A stretch of 64,000 nucleotides of DNA from Mytilus trossulus (GCF_036588685.1 NC_086386.1:4496117-4560116); one strand, 5' to 3'. Positions 1 to 12,226 are shown, counted from the stretch's first letter. Numbers and translations are program-made. Notes: generated by a model not told the origin, from the letters alone.

Positions 1-1606
1 AATCCATATTTAGTTTAACTGAGAAACACGTCTAGTCGATTCGGCCCTGTCGTGATGAATGGCTATATCCCATGAAGCGCGGGAAAACAACTAACGGTCT
101 ATGGGAGACAACTAGAAGAAATTAATTTCAATCTAATTCAGTTCCTTCAAACGGTTGAAATTACATTTTCCATAAAAAAAAATATATAGATTTGAATTCG
201 GAAGTTCTGAGAGGATTCAAATGCAAGGACTAAATGCGTGAAATATTTGGTATTTACTAATGCAGCTAAAGTGGATTATTCTATCTGACGATGGTATAAT
301 GTTTATAAATACTTTCGGGTATCTGAAAAATACAGGTACTTTTATGAGGCGACTTATTTGGGATGTTTATTTTTTTTAATATCTCTCATCTTATTTCTTT
401 TTCATTCTCTTTTGTTTCTTGCTCATCTTATGTCCATTTTTTGAAGATAATTGGTAATCTTAAACAATCATTCCCAAATCAATCGCCCCTATATCCACTA
501 TAATGAGACAATTTTATATAGTTTGAATACCGCTTATCCAAAAACTGATTAAGCCTATTTCTTATTCTTGATGATTTTGTATTCACTTGTGATTACTTTT
601 TCGATGACTGTTTTATAAAACAAGCGTTAAACAAAACAAATGAAGTTGTATGTATCATTTTAGAATATATACTGTTAAAATAAAAAAAATTGGTATAACT
701 TTTTTTATTTCTTTAACAATTTCTATTTAAAAACGTTATGGAATTGTTCAAATAGGTACACACACCCCTTTAGTCTGACCTCTTTACTTGTCTTTGTTAC
801 AAAAATAAATAGTATGTCACGTGACAAAACTACAGGTAAGTCTATATAATGGTTATCATAATTCCTTCAAGGAAGTTTTCAATATACTTGTTTTCTTTAA
901 TTTATAGTACACACTTTCGGAAAAGATAGCTAAAACCATTTTTGAAAATTAGTCTTTTCGGTCTTTGATGAATTCATTTTATCATTTCCTTTCAAAGACA
1001 TAAACATACTTCCCATTATAATTGAAAGTAAAAGCAAAGTAAAAATTAATATCAAAACCTATATAAGCCACACTTAATTTTTCAACAATTTTTATGCAGA
1101 ATTTGGATTTCATCCATTTATTTTTTTAATTTTTAATGTGTATCAGCATTTTAAAGATCAATGACCCAATTTCGAAGCAATTGATTTTCCGGAAATTATT
1201 TCCATTTCTCACACTGTTTACAACTGAAAAATCGTTCAAACAGTTTTAGATCACGTATAAAAAAAAATATGCACAATAAGCAAAATACAAGAATATAAGA
1301 ATTATGAAGAAAACATCGGAAATACTTCTTTTTCCTTCTTAATAAAAAAAACTTGTCGATACTTGTTTATAATAATCGCGTTGTCATTTAAATATTTAAA
1401 TACATTTTTATCAACATGTCGTCAAAAAAAATTGGATACCATGCATTTATCATGCTTTAAAGTAACATATGATAAAAATGACGAAAGACCCCTAGTAAAT
1501 TAATGAATAATATCGTTCTGCATAGAACAATAATATATTGATGTAAATAAGTTACACCGATTCGGGCTATCATATTCAAACAAGAAAACTAACGGAATAG
1601 TTTATC
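1..1606. other. AT-rich 5' flank of the STAND receptor gene
   Basis: No convincing coding exon or RNA gene is visible. The stretch is AT-rich with homopolymer runs of A and T. It should hold the promoter and any 5' untranslated exon of the gene starting near 1607, but I could not pick out a confident core promoter. Confidence 0.4.
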
Positions 1607-4600
1607 ATGAGGAATATGTTTTACGAAAAAACATATGACGCTTATGGGGTTCTTTGCATATTATTAGCTTTATATTTACAGATGCATTTATTATTGCTTA
1701 TGTACTTTGGACTCGCCTCTGTTCCACTTGCTTACTGCCTCGAATTCTTCTGTCCAAGTACATCGCAATGGTTTAACAGAGCAAAATCCGCTTGTAATAG
1801 TGCAAACCAATATTACTGTTTATATGATGACAACAATAGAAAATATACAGAAATATGCCAGGAAACTCCTACATTTGATTCTGCAGGTATGACAATATAT
1901 GAGATGATTGTTTAAAAATAAAGGATTTTTATAAAAAGAAACTATGTCCGGTATTGTCTAAAAATTGTTTAAACGAATGTCGTTTTACACTATATTATTT
2001 GTTTCTACCTATTCGAAACGGACATTAAATTAATTTGTACCTTGGAATCAAATATATCTCTTTATTCCGTATTCTTATCAAAGGTGGAATTCTTTTTCTG
2101 GTTTGACTTTGATACATGAGACGTAAACTCAACGTAAAGCAAACTAAACTCCACCTTTATGTCTCAATTGGTGTATTATTATATTGATAAGATCTTATGC
2201 ATATATAATTTTGTTAATAGATATAGGAAGATGTGGTGTGAGTGCCAATGAGACAACTCTCCATCCAAGTAACTATTTAAAAAGTAAACCATTATAGGTT
2301 AAAGTACGGCCTTCAACACGGAGCCTTGGTTCACACCGAACAACAAGCTATAAAGGGCCCCAAAATTACTAGTGTAAAACCATTCAAACGGGAAAACCAA
2401 CGGTCTAATCTATATAAACAAAACGAGAAACGAGAAACACGTATATATTACACAAACAAACGACAACTACTGTACATCAGATTCCTGACTTAGGACAGGT
2501 GCAAACATTTGCAGCGGGATTAAACGTTTTAACGGATCCAAACCTTCTCCCTTTTCTGAAACAATAGCATAACATCACAACATAGAAAAACATAATGTCC
2601 ATTTACTTTCATATGACTATTTGTAAAAAAAAAAAAAAAAGGAAGAAATTACTTCATCATGTCAAGAGCATAATCTACAGAACAATACACATGTTTACAG
2701 GTTTAAAGAACAGACAAAAAGAAACATTGAGCATGTAAAACTTTTGATAATTGACCTTTCACCAAATGTCAACAGCCGCAAAACAGTTAATACACATTTT
2801 TCAAATCATTTCCAGGTCATAAAGTAGTAATTGTTGGTGGCATTCAAGGCGTCGACTGTGAACATGATACATACCAACCCTTCAAATACTGGACGAATGG
2901 TAGTTCTACCTGCGCATTTAAAAAGACCCACTGCAATGCAGAAGGACAAGTTACTTACGACAACGGTACTACAAAAACCAACAGAAAATGTCGCTGTGAT
3001 TATAGCAGAGGCTACGATTTTATCAAAAAACCAAAGAATTCTTGCTATTGTGAACCATCAAAGGAAGATTGTTCATGTTACCGAAAAAAATGTTCATATG
3101 GTTTTTTTCTGACTCCAGGTAAATAAAAAGGTTTTTTTCAAACAATTCATCTTTTTGAATTGGAGTATGCATTTGTCATCTAGTTTTATTGTCTGTTTAT
3201 ATATCATTAAGTGCAACAATAGAGGCTGGTTTATAACATGGTAATAGACGAATTTGTTTTTCACTTTTTTTTTCACACTAAAAGAGCAATTTACAATCAT
3301 TCATTTCAAGATACAATTAAATAAGGAAGATTTTTTTATATGTTTATTTCCATAATCTTAAAATATTTCAGACTATAGTTGTGTGAACCTGTCAAATTGG
3401 AGTATGAAATCAACTTGCAGTATGCTACCGGATAGTACAAAAAGGTAGTTTCAGTAATTAATTAATTGTCAATAAATAGATATAAGAAGGTGTGGTATTA
3501 GTGCAAATAAGACAACTCTCCAACCAAGATATATAAAAAAAGAATCCGTAGAATACAACGCACTGCACTGTCAGGTTTTGATGTTTAGTGCTTGCAATTC
3601 GAAATACTGAGTCAATACTAACATGACTAATTTGGCATATAGTTTCAAGTTCATGTGAAAATGCACATGTGTACCAAATATCAAATCGAGATGACTTATA
3701 CTTCGTGGTAAAATACCACAACAAAAAGATACGCTTAATCACATTCGATGTTCAGTGAGTTGCGAAATTTTATTTGAGATGAACAGTTAAAATTTAGAGT
3801 TAACATTGTCAACAACTTCATGGTAAACTACCTTCTCCATTAATTTAAAGTTTGATATGCACAAGCTCATTTTAGTGTATCGTTCTAATGAAATGCCCTC
3901 ATGGACGGACAAACTCACGGATAGAAAACATAACACCATCTCCTATTGTAGAATGTACGTTTAAAGTACATCGATTTGGGTGGTGAACACATTGCATTGT
4001 TGAAATAAGTTCGAGCATAATTCAAAGAAGGTGCTTCCGGTTGTCTTGGAATATTTAATACTACTAATAACTAGTTTTAGTTCTAGTTTAAAAAGAGAAA
4101 ACAAAATTCAATATCAGGCTGATTAATAAAATTGAAAATGGAAATATTTACTTCGGTGAATTTAGCAAAGAGGGACAAAAGATACCAGAGGGACAGTCGA
4201 ACTCATAGATAGAAAATAAACTGACGACGCAATGGCTAAAAATAAAAAGATAAGCAGACAAATAGTAGTACAGATAACACAACAAAGAAAACTAAAGACT
4301 AAGCACCACGAATCCAACCAAAAACTGGGGGTGATTTGAGGTGTTCCGGAAGAGTAAGCAGATACTGTTCCACATGTGGCACCCGTCGCATTGCTTATGT
4401 TATTACAAATTCGGTGAATAGTGTAATTCGGTAGGTCACATTCATGAAAAGGGAAGGGTATTGTAGTTACGAAATAAGGACATATCAGATATCATCTGTA
4501 AAACAGTAATTCCATAACGGTCAACCAACTCGTGATGGCGTCGTAAAATTTACGAAGGGATGATTTCAACTTCACGAATTAGAACTCTTGTTTTAATAGC

Positions 4601-7600
4601 TTCCGTATGAGTAGAAATCCTCTATCAAGGAAATCATGATAGGAAATGCATGCCCGGGCATATCGTATCAATTTGGAAATATATGCTCCGTATGCAGGCG
4701 CTGCTGAAATGCTGCTACATAGAAATGGAGAGGTCACAATTGGGAAGCTGAAATCATCTCTTTTGTCGTAAAGAAAACGCACAGGTAATATACAGAGTTC
4801 ATCATCATGTATACAGTGATGTTTGAATTTTATTCTCATTATCCTATAAATATTAATATACTAGTATATAAAAAAAGATTTTTACTTGACTGTCACTTCT
4901 TGCATTCTGTGTTTATCGTAATTAATGTAGCCAGAAAGAAGAGATATACGAATTAGCTCAGCAAAATGGGTAATTTATGCATATCATGGTTGGATTTTAA
5001 ATTGGATATAACAATTGTAATATTCTATTGGCAGAGACAAAGAAAGATTATTAATGCAAATCTCAAAGACAGACGATAAAAAAGGTAAACTTAATATCAC
5101 TTATCGCCAATATGTTTTTTTTTTATTAAATACCATTAACCTTTTAATCATAAAAAATAAAGAATTGATACACTTGTTATTGCAAACAAAAAATACAAGG
5201 AGACTTGTTTTTAAATTAGCTGTTATTTCAAAAAGGGAAATAAATATGAACGAACATTATTTACTTATTCACATCTTATTTTCGTTTTGAATGATAAACG
5301 GTGAAACTTTTTCGATATAACTGATGAGAGCTGAAAATAAAACATAATAACAGAGACTATGTGGAGAGTTTTGTGTTAAAATCGTTCTTTAGACTTTAAT
5401 ACTCTAAGGAAGTTAAAACACTTCACAAAGCCGAAAATAAACAAAAATATGTAAACTTTTTTACTTTAAATATATGCAATTACTTATCTCCTTTCACAGA
5501 TGATGAAAAAATATACTTTTTACATGAAATCGGTACCTCTGGAGCTTAATTTAATGAAATGTAATAAAAATCATTCTTGTTTTGGTTAAACTCTGTTGTG
5601 AATTATATGTCAATATTATAGGTATCAAGAAGCCCAGTCCGATGCCAAGTATAATACTCAGCATACTCATTGGAATTGTCATGATAATGATTTTCTTTAC
5701 CGCCTTGCTAACCATACTGATAGGTAATATGTTCATCTTATTACATTCATCAATGGTTTACTGGATAGGAAATGTGTTCATTTAATTACAATTATTTTGT
5801 AGTGTACTATGTACGTCAACACCAACTGCTTAAAATATGTTGTTTGAGAAAATTAAATATATAAATTGATGCTAGGACTAAAATAAGTTTGGAGATTTTT
5901 CTTAGTATTTCTTCGTGCTATGTATTACACCTATAGATGAAACTGAACACATGTTGTGTGATGATTCAACAGTCCTGCATGACGTTTTGTACCTCGCTCA
6001 CTTTACTTAGCTACATTAGTATAACAACTAGATTGTATGTCACCATTTGTTTTGTAGAAGTTCAGTGTTTCTGTTGCTCCGTTTTGTTTTTGGTTTTTTA
6101 TTATGCTGATCTGTTTCCATCGGTTTTGGTTTGCGACCCAGGTTTGTTTCAATAAATCGAATTATGACTATTATACAGCGCTATCCTACTATTACCTATA
6201 AGTATATGCTTAAACCAGTTTATTTCTAATTTCAGGTCTTGGAATAATTTTTCAGTCACATAACCAGATTCCGCAAGACATTATAGGTACTGATATATAA
6301 GTTACGATCTGTTTAATTGCGAAAAGGCATCTGTTAAGTTTCTCTTTCACAATTTTTTTGTTTCTCTTTTAACGATATAGAAATAGAAAAAGTAACATAA
6401 ATATTACTTTAAGGTGGAATGGGAGTCTAAAATAAAAATAATAGAATTTGTTCATAATTTGTCAAAATGTAGTATCTATTGATACATGTTCATAAATATT
6501 ATAAAAATGATAGGTCACAGCGCATTTTCTCAAGCTACAGGTTGTGACAAAATGACAAATTTTGTATGGATTATACAGGAAAAAACAACATTTTGTGAAT
6601 AGAAACTAAACAAAATTATAGAATTGTAAAATAAATTAGGAAAAGATTGCTTTCAGACAATGCTTTGAGAATATCAAAAGAAAAGATAGGGTCACCGTTC
6701 GTTTTTCCGGCTAAAAGACAAAATAGGAAAATTTCATGTAGAGTCCTTCAGAAAATGCACTGTTTTAGAGTTACCTCCCCTTAAATTGCCAATTTGAAAA
6801 TATTAAAAAAAAAAAAAAAAATAATAATAAACACTTGTAAAAATGTTAATATTTATAAGTTATATTCTTATAAATTGGTTCTTTGAAATGAAAATTCACA
6901 TTAAAAATCTGCATTCCTGCATCAAATTTTGCTAACTTGATAGAAAATATGGACCTTGGATTCTCTATTTTTTACAATCCCAGATGGCGAAAGACACCCA
7001 TACCACCTTAAACATCTAATTGTATATTGACTTTCTCAAAGGTATGCATATAGAAGTATATTCCCACATGTCTATAGATGAAACTGTACTCATGCTGTTC
7101 AATGATGCATATTTTTTTTACGTTTTATACTTTCCTACATTAGTATGACAACAATATTGTATGTTGTCATTTGTTTTGTAGCAGTTCAGTGTTTCTGTTG
7201 TTCCGGTTTTTTTTTTGTTGTTTTTTTTTAAAATTTTTTTCATTGGTTTTGGTCTGTGACCCGAATTTGATTCCATTAAATCAATAAATGACTATTGAAC
7301 AACGTATACTACTATTGCCTTTATTTAAATGCCTAAATCAGGGGTTTTTTCTACTTTATATTTTAGGTATGGGAATGATTTGTCAGCCACAAAACCAGAT
7401 TCCGCCGGATATAATAGGTACTGATATATAAGTTACCATCTGCTGAATTGCTAAAATACATCTGTTTAGTTTCTCTTTCACAAATGTTTTTTTTATTTCA
7501 CTTTTAATGATATAGAAAAAGTTACATAGATATTACCCATTATTTTCAAACATCTAAATGTAAATTGACCTTCTCGATGTTGTGAATATAGAGACATATT

Positions 7601-10050
7601 CCTTTATGTATATATGCAGCATAACTTAGGGGCGGATTTATAAGTGGGGTAGGATGCTTGCTCCCCTCTTTCCGGGGAAAATTTTGTTAATTATATAGAG
7701 AAACACTGAAGTGTGTCTGGAATGGGTCCCCTCTTAGGCAGTCGGTGGGCCCTTGCTTATGAATATTTCTGGATACGCCACTGTAATTTTACTAGCTATC
7801 AGTCTCCTTTTTTCAATATTCAAATAAAACATATTGTTTATTTCTAAGGAAAGTGTGTACCTGCATAATTTTTGGTATACTTGAGAAATACATACCAATC
7901 TATATTAATAAGATAACTGAAAAAGTAGATGTGTGACAATAACTTTGTTTTTTTCTCTAAACATGTAATTATTTATTTTATTTTTTTTTAATTCAGGCCA
8001 CAGAAATTACTAGATACATCATTTAACGATATGAATTTTAATGTGTTTTCGAAGACTTTGTTTAAACACTACAAACAGGAAGAAGAATATTAAATCTCCC
8101 ATGATTATTTCGTAAAGAAAACATTTTCTATGATATTTAAAACATTTTTTTCTTACTTAAATTTGTTAATGATCCTCATGACTGCATAAATATACATTAC
8201 AATTGATTTTTTAAACTGAAATTTACATAATACATGTATAATGCATAATTCTATTTACTATGGATTAAAGTGAAAGTTTGTTAAGCATAATTCATAATTG
8301 CGGAATGACAAACGGTATTATTGTTCAAAAGAATTTTAAAATTCCAATTGTTTAAACAGAACAACAGTTTATTACTAAACATTTGGTACATGCATGTCCT
8401 TTGTAAAGGTTTTAATATAATCGATAAAAATGTTTGTGACTTGTGGAAAGAAACAGAGTTTTATCTAATTATTATTAAAGTAAACTTATCTTTTAATGAC
8501 AATACAACCATTGCCCGGTATATGATACCAATTACCTAATTAACAATTCTCATAAAATCATCCATTTAGGTATAATAGAAGAATTTGCCTGAATACACAA
8601 ATGCCCCAGCTTAATCTTGCTTGTAATATGTAGAAAACGCCATCCTAATAAATCAGACATCATTAGTCAACGTTTGGTTCAATGTCCTATACAAAACAAT
8701 TTATTAACTCATACATGTACTAACCGTATGTACTACCTAGTATTATGTATATAATTTCTTTTAGAAATTCAGAACGAGAGAAAAAAAGAGTGGAAAACAT
8801 ATTTTTCCAATGACGTTGGTAAAACAGCGGCATATTTGGCAATATTAGATAGTATAAAGAAAGACCAGTTTGTGATTGTTTCCGGACCAGCTGGTTGTGG
8901 AAAAACTTTTTCGACATTTCGCGCAGCTTTGGAGCTTGAAGAAAAAGGAAATTTCGAGGTGTGGATAATTTCAGATCCAGGTGATATTTTGAAGTATTCT
9001 TCAACAGACAGAAATCAGATATATTTGATTGATGATGCATTTGGAAAATACTCCGTGAATGAATACAATACAGAGTGGTGGTCTCGACAGGGATGTTCTG
9101 TAAAAGATACCCTGAAAGAAATTTCAAATCTAAAAATAGTTATGACCTGTCGATCGTATATATATCGGTCAGTAACTTCAATGGCGACGATCGAACCATT
9201 TTGCCATGTTAATTTGTTATTGAATCATCTGAAACTGACACTTGAGGAGAGACGAGACATAGGAGAGAAATGTATTACAAACAATATTATAGATGGTATC
9301 AATACGGAAGTGATTATGCTGTACAATTTTTTCCCGTCGCTATGTTCCAAATTTCAAGAGGCCGAGATTGATGACATGATCGAATATTTTACATTTCCTG
9401 TCAATTATATAGAAGAGGAAGTAATGCAACTTCAAACAGCAGATGATCCTTTGTATCTGGCGTTGGCTTTTCTTGTTATTCGTGGAAATAAAGTAAAAAA
9501 AACATTACTAAATTTAGACAACACCAAATGTGATAGTATGTTAGAGTTTCTATCAAGACGCTCCAGTTATACTGGAAGGTCGCGAAAAAAAGAACTGTTA
9601 TCGTGTTTTTGTGCTTTGAAAGACTTGTATGTCTTAGAGAAAGAATCGTCTTTTGAATCTCTTCATGAAAAGATGTTCATATTATTTGCGCATTGTATTG
9701 GTCCAAATATATTAAAAACTATTCTGGATCATGGCAAGAGCTCACTGCTAAAAGAAAGGGTCAGGCTTATGGCAATTGGTGAAAATATTTCAAAATATGA
9801 CATTTTGGTACCCGAAGAATTAAAATACAGATATTTCCGCAGATTGATGACTGATCTAGAGAAAGGAAAATCATACATAGTTTTCACGAGCTCCCAGCAC
9901 ACTTCATCACAATTCCGAAATTTATTTATTGATTACTTGTTAACAAATCTAAAGGGACGTTTGGGAGGAGACAAACACCAGATAGCTATAGACGTCGTGA
10001 GAGAAATGGGTTTTATGGATTATCTTCGTGTTTTGAATAGATTAGAATAA
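1607..10050 (+). CDS. Single-pass membrane receptor with Cys-rich ectodomain and cytoplasmic STAND (nSTAND3-like) NTPase, multi-exon
   Basis: Exons read from frame and splice consensus: 1607-1886, 2816-3118, 3372-3444, 5035-5084, (optional 5500-5532), 5622-5723, 6236-6286, 7367-7417, 8765-10050. Phases match at every junction and give 731 aa, or 742 aa with the optional exon. The first in-frame Met is at 1607; a second at 1682 sits directly after a good acceptor (tatatttacag) and opens a cleaner signal peptide (HLLLLMYFGLASVPLAYC), so the real start may be 1682. Exons 1-3 form an ectodomain with about 17 Cys and no obvious match to a named fold. Exon 5622-5723 encodes one hydrophobic helix (ILSILIGIVMIMIFFTALL). 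The last exon holds Walker A GPAGCGKT and a Walker B-like IYLIDD, as in novel STAND NTPases. Likely role, by inference: ligand sensing outside the cell coupled to NTP-driven oligomerisation inside. No C-terminal ankyrin or TPR array is seen. Confidence 0.72.
2215..2600 (+). repeat. Dispersed mussel repeat, family A, near full-length copy (intron 1)
   Basis: Starts with ataggaagatgtggtgtgag and the hallmark caatgagacaactctcc, and runs through ggccttcaac and gggccccaaaattact to ggatccaaacc. Close relatives in this window lie at 25680-25880 (-), 27400-27690 (+) and 52325-52655 (-); short head fragments are at 3475-3745, 14855-14960, 21855-21960, 23030-23150, 25080-25165, 29420-29560 and 34360-34400. 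No terminal repeats or coding capacity were recognised; probably a SINE-like or other non-autonomous family. Confidence 0.7.
3475..3745 (+). repeat. Family A head fragment with divergent body (intron 3)
   Basis: Opens with gatataagaaggtgtggta and aagacaactctccaacc, the family A head, then continues into sequence unlike the full copy at 2215. Confidence 0.5.
4160..4800 (+). repeat. Dispersed mussel repeat, family B, long copy (intron 3)
   Basis: Contains gataccagagggacag, gaaaataaactgacgacgc, gtgttccggaagagtaagca, ccacatgtggcacccgtcgc and a tail with tacgaagggatgatttcaac. Pieces of the same family occur at 12990-13130 (middle), 15395-15590 (head) and 24345-24650 (tail). Open frames inside are short and not conserved between copies. 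Confidence 0.65.
5563..5568 (+). promoter_or_regulatory. AATAAA signal after a possible early terminal exon
   Basis: AATAAA lies about 14 nt after an in-frame TAA reached if the exon opening at 5500 reads through its weak donor at 5533. It precedes the membrane exon, so use would give a secreted ectodomain. Speculative. Confidence 0.3.
5622..5723 (+). CDS. Exon encoding the transmembrane helix of the STAND receptor
   Basis: A symmetric phase 1-1 exon of 102 nt between acceptor attatag and donor ATAG/gtaata. It encodes a juxtamembrane KKPSPMPS followed by about 23 hydrophobic residues. It can be skipped without shifting frame, which would remove the membrane anchor. Confidence 0.7.
5925..6405 (+). 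repeat. Tandem segmental duplication, copy 1 (contains 51-nt exon 6236-6286)
   Basis: This stretch from ctatagatgaaactg through the exon and on to gatatagaaa is repeated at about 7070-7545 in the same order and orientation, exon included. Copies are visibly diverged by substitutions and small indels. Confidence 0.75.
6410..7010. mobile_element. MITE with TTAA-type ends in the intron between duplicated exons
   Basis: Left end ttaaggtggaatgggagtct and right end agacacccataccaccttaa are inverted repeats with few mismatches. TTAA at both edges suits a piggyBac-like target duplication. The matching position in the second duplicate (about 7530-7550) lacks it. No coding capacity. Confidence 0.6.
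7070..7545 (+). repeat. Tandem segmental duplication, copy 2 (contains 51-nt exon 7367-7417)
   Basis: Second copy of the block at 5925-6405. Its exon encodes GMGMICQPQNQIPPDII against GLGIIFQSHNQIPQDII in copy 1. Both are phase 1-1 with identical donor context (ATAG/gtactg), so they can be included together or alternatively. Confidence 0.75.
7620..7795. repeat. Degenerate GGCGGATCC-ended dispersed element
   Basis: Begins ggggcggatttataagtggg and ends ggatacgccactgtaa. Similar edges occur at 23665-23780, 50055-50460 and 62800-62930. Non-coding. Confidence 0.45.
8765..10050 (+). CDS. Terminal exon: STAND-type P-loop NTPase domain
   Basis: This exon starts after the acceptor ttctttttag in phase 1 and runs 428 codons to TAA. 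It begins with a linker (EIQNERKKEWKTYF), then a helix, then VIVSGPAGCGKTFS (Walker A), a sensor-like DPGDILKYS, NQIYLIDDAFG (Walker B with paired Asp) and VMTCRSYIY, which resembles the sensor-1 Arg region of STAND ATPases. The C-terminal half is helical and matches the winged-helix/helical arm expected after the NTPase core. The reading frame is undamaged, so the exon is probably expressed. Relatives in bivalves are numerous; family placement as nSTAND3 is from motif memory. Confidence 0.75.
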
Positions 10051-10318
10051 ATCGGCAGGATAAATATAAATAGAACCCGTAACATAAGGCATGTATGACA
10101 GCAGAGCAAAGCATTGGATATTAGCAACAATTGATCCACGATGCTAAAATTACGCGATTGATAAAAATGGACAAGAATCAGACGATTTTAGCACTTTTAA
10201 AAGTTAAGTTTTTTGTCAAGGAAATTTTAACAACACAGAATGAATAGATTTTGCCTATTATATATCCGGTATTGTAAATATCGATTATATGCTGAATTTG
10301 ACATATACATGAAAATAT

Positions 10319-10324
10319 AATAAA
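10319..10324 (+). promoter_or_regulatory. Polyadenylation signal of the STAND receptor gene
   Basis: AATAAA about 270 nt after the stop codon at 10050; the first canonical hexamer downstream that I found. Confidence 0.45.
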
Positions 10325-10888
10325 CTTGATTTTATAAGAATTGATATGAAATAACATACGGTTTTAGTTATATGGTATAACATCACTATTTTTGTGTTTC
10401 AATTTTTCGATAACTGACTTAAATATTAAAAAAAAATAATGAACTAACGAAACATAAAATGAAAAATTACATTACTTTTATTTTGATTCCTGTTCGCTAC
10501 AAACGCACACAATGAACAGATTCTCGGAACGAAAAGACAACATTTAAATTAATTTAAAAATCTTTAAAGGTTCTTACACCACTGTCCAAAGTTAGAAGAA
10601 GGGTTAAGCACTCACAAACATGTATAAACCCTGCAAATTCTCTTGTTCATGTCCCGATTCGGGAGCGTGTATTACGGAGGTTGTTGTTAGTTAACGTCCA
10701 CCACATTTGCTGCTTTTTGAATTTTTTTATTTTGTCATGAATTAGGCAATTTACACATTTCCATGTCGGGGCTTTTCATAGCCAACTATATAGTATGTGT
10801 CTTTAAATGTTTTTTGTAAAAGAGATATTAGTCTAATTTGATTGATAACATGGTTGATCTATTTTTACCGTTTTCAAATTTATATATC

Positions 10889-12226
10889 TGTCGTGTACAA
10901 GTTGCGATTTTGTACAGTTTATAACATGTACAAAAATATTGTACATATTATAACTTGTATGATGCAAAAATACAAGTTACAACATATAAAAAAGTACCTC
11001 ATACATGTTATAACCTGTACAAAGTATTGCTTTAAAATGGTTTTAACTTGTACAAAATTTAAAATTAATCTTAAAGAAGTAAAATATACATTTAAATTCA
11101 CAAATGCATAAAGAACAACAATAAATAGGCCAGAACGTGTCTTTTTCTGTAAAGGACAATGATCACAAAGTATCAGAAATATATGTTTCATGAATAATGT
11201 TGGCAAAATGAGTTTTCATGTAATTGTATGTTCAATGCAGTCATCATGGTTTAAATAAGTGTGAAACTGTTTACTAAAAGCTTGCATTCCCTCAATGACA
11301 ATTACATTAGATACTAGTAACTAAATTCTTCCAAAAAATTTAAGAAGGATTTTTAATAATTTTGGGAAATACTCCTCCATCTCAATTTTATAGCATGCAA
11401 AGACAAAAACAATGTCTTATATGCTTACTCTGTAAAAGCAAGAGAGAGAGAGCTGAAATAGTTTTCATTGGACCAACCTTCATTATCAATATCTTTGGAT
11501 CTACTCTTCAACATTGTTGGCCTTCAGCATGACTTAATATGTAAATTTATAACTCACTTTTTGTTTATAAACTATAAGATCATTGCATGAGGCGAATGTC
11601 ATTTTGATGTTTTAATTTTATTTTATCCTCTACTTTGAAAGCATTTATTTGTAGCCTTTGGAAGTTGTCTGCTCCATTGGCGGGTTGTTGTAGTTAGACA
11701 CATACCCGAATTCAATTCCCAATTTTTTTGTAGACACATCTATCCTGGATATCCTCCTATGTCTTTTAGTGTCAACTAGAATGAAAGTATTTTACTATTG
11801 CCTTCAAAGTGGACACTCACAATTATAGTTCATCAAATACAGACATGTTCATAGATAGTCATCATAAGACATGTCCTAAGATATGTATCTTAGGACAGGT
11901 CTTACCGGGAATGCTTTGTAATACCGACCCCTGGACATTAACTGTATCAAAAAAGGACAAAACACACTAACTTGAAGGAATAATAAAAAAGTTATGAAAA
12001 TGTTATTGAGGTCAATATCATCTGTTGCGATAATAGAAAAATATCCTTATTTTTAGATTTTGTACATGTTAAAACCATTTTTAAGCAATATTTTGTACAG
12101 GTTATAACATGTATGAGGTACTTTTGTACATGTTATAACTTGTATTTTTGCATTATACAAGTTATAACATGTACAATATTTTTGTACATGTTATAACCTG
12201 TAAAAATTCGCAACTTGTACACGACA
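10889..12226. mobile_element. 1.34-kb non-autonomous element with ~170-bp terminal inverted repeats
   Basis: The left arm (about 10889-11062) begins tgtcgtgtacaagttgcga and the right arm (about 12055-12226) is its reverse complement, ending tcgcaacttgtacacgaca. Each arm is itself made of alternating copies of gttataacatgtaca and its complement, so it is palindromic at two scales. The roughly 1-kb centre has no open frame of note and includes a short GA run near 11440. Superfamily not assigned; no clear target-site duplication was found. Confidence 0.65.

Noticed and set aside
8720-9127. 135-codon frame on the minus strand
   Set aside because: Antisense shadow of the STAND NTPase exon.
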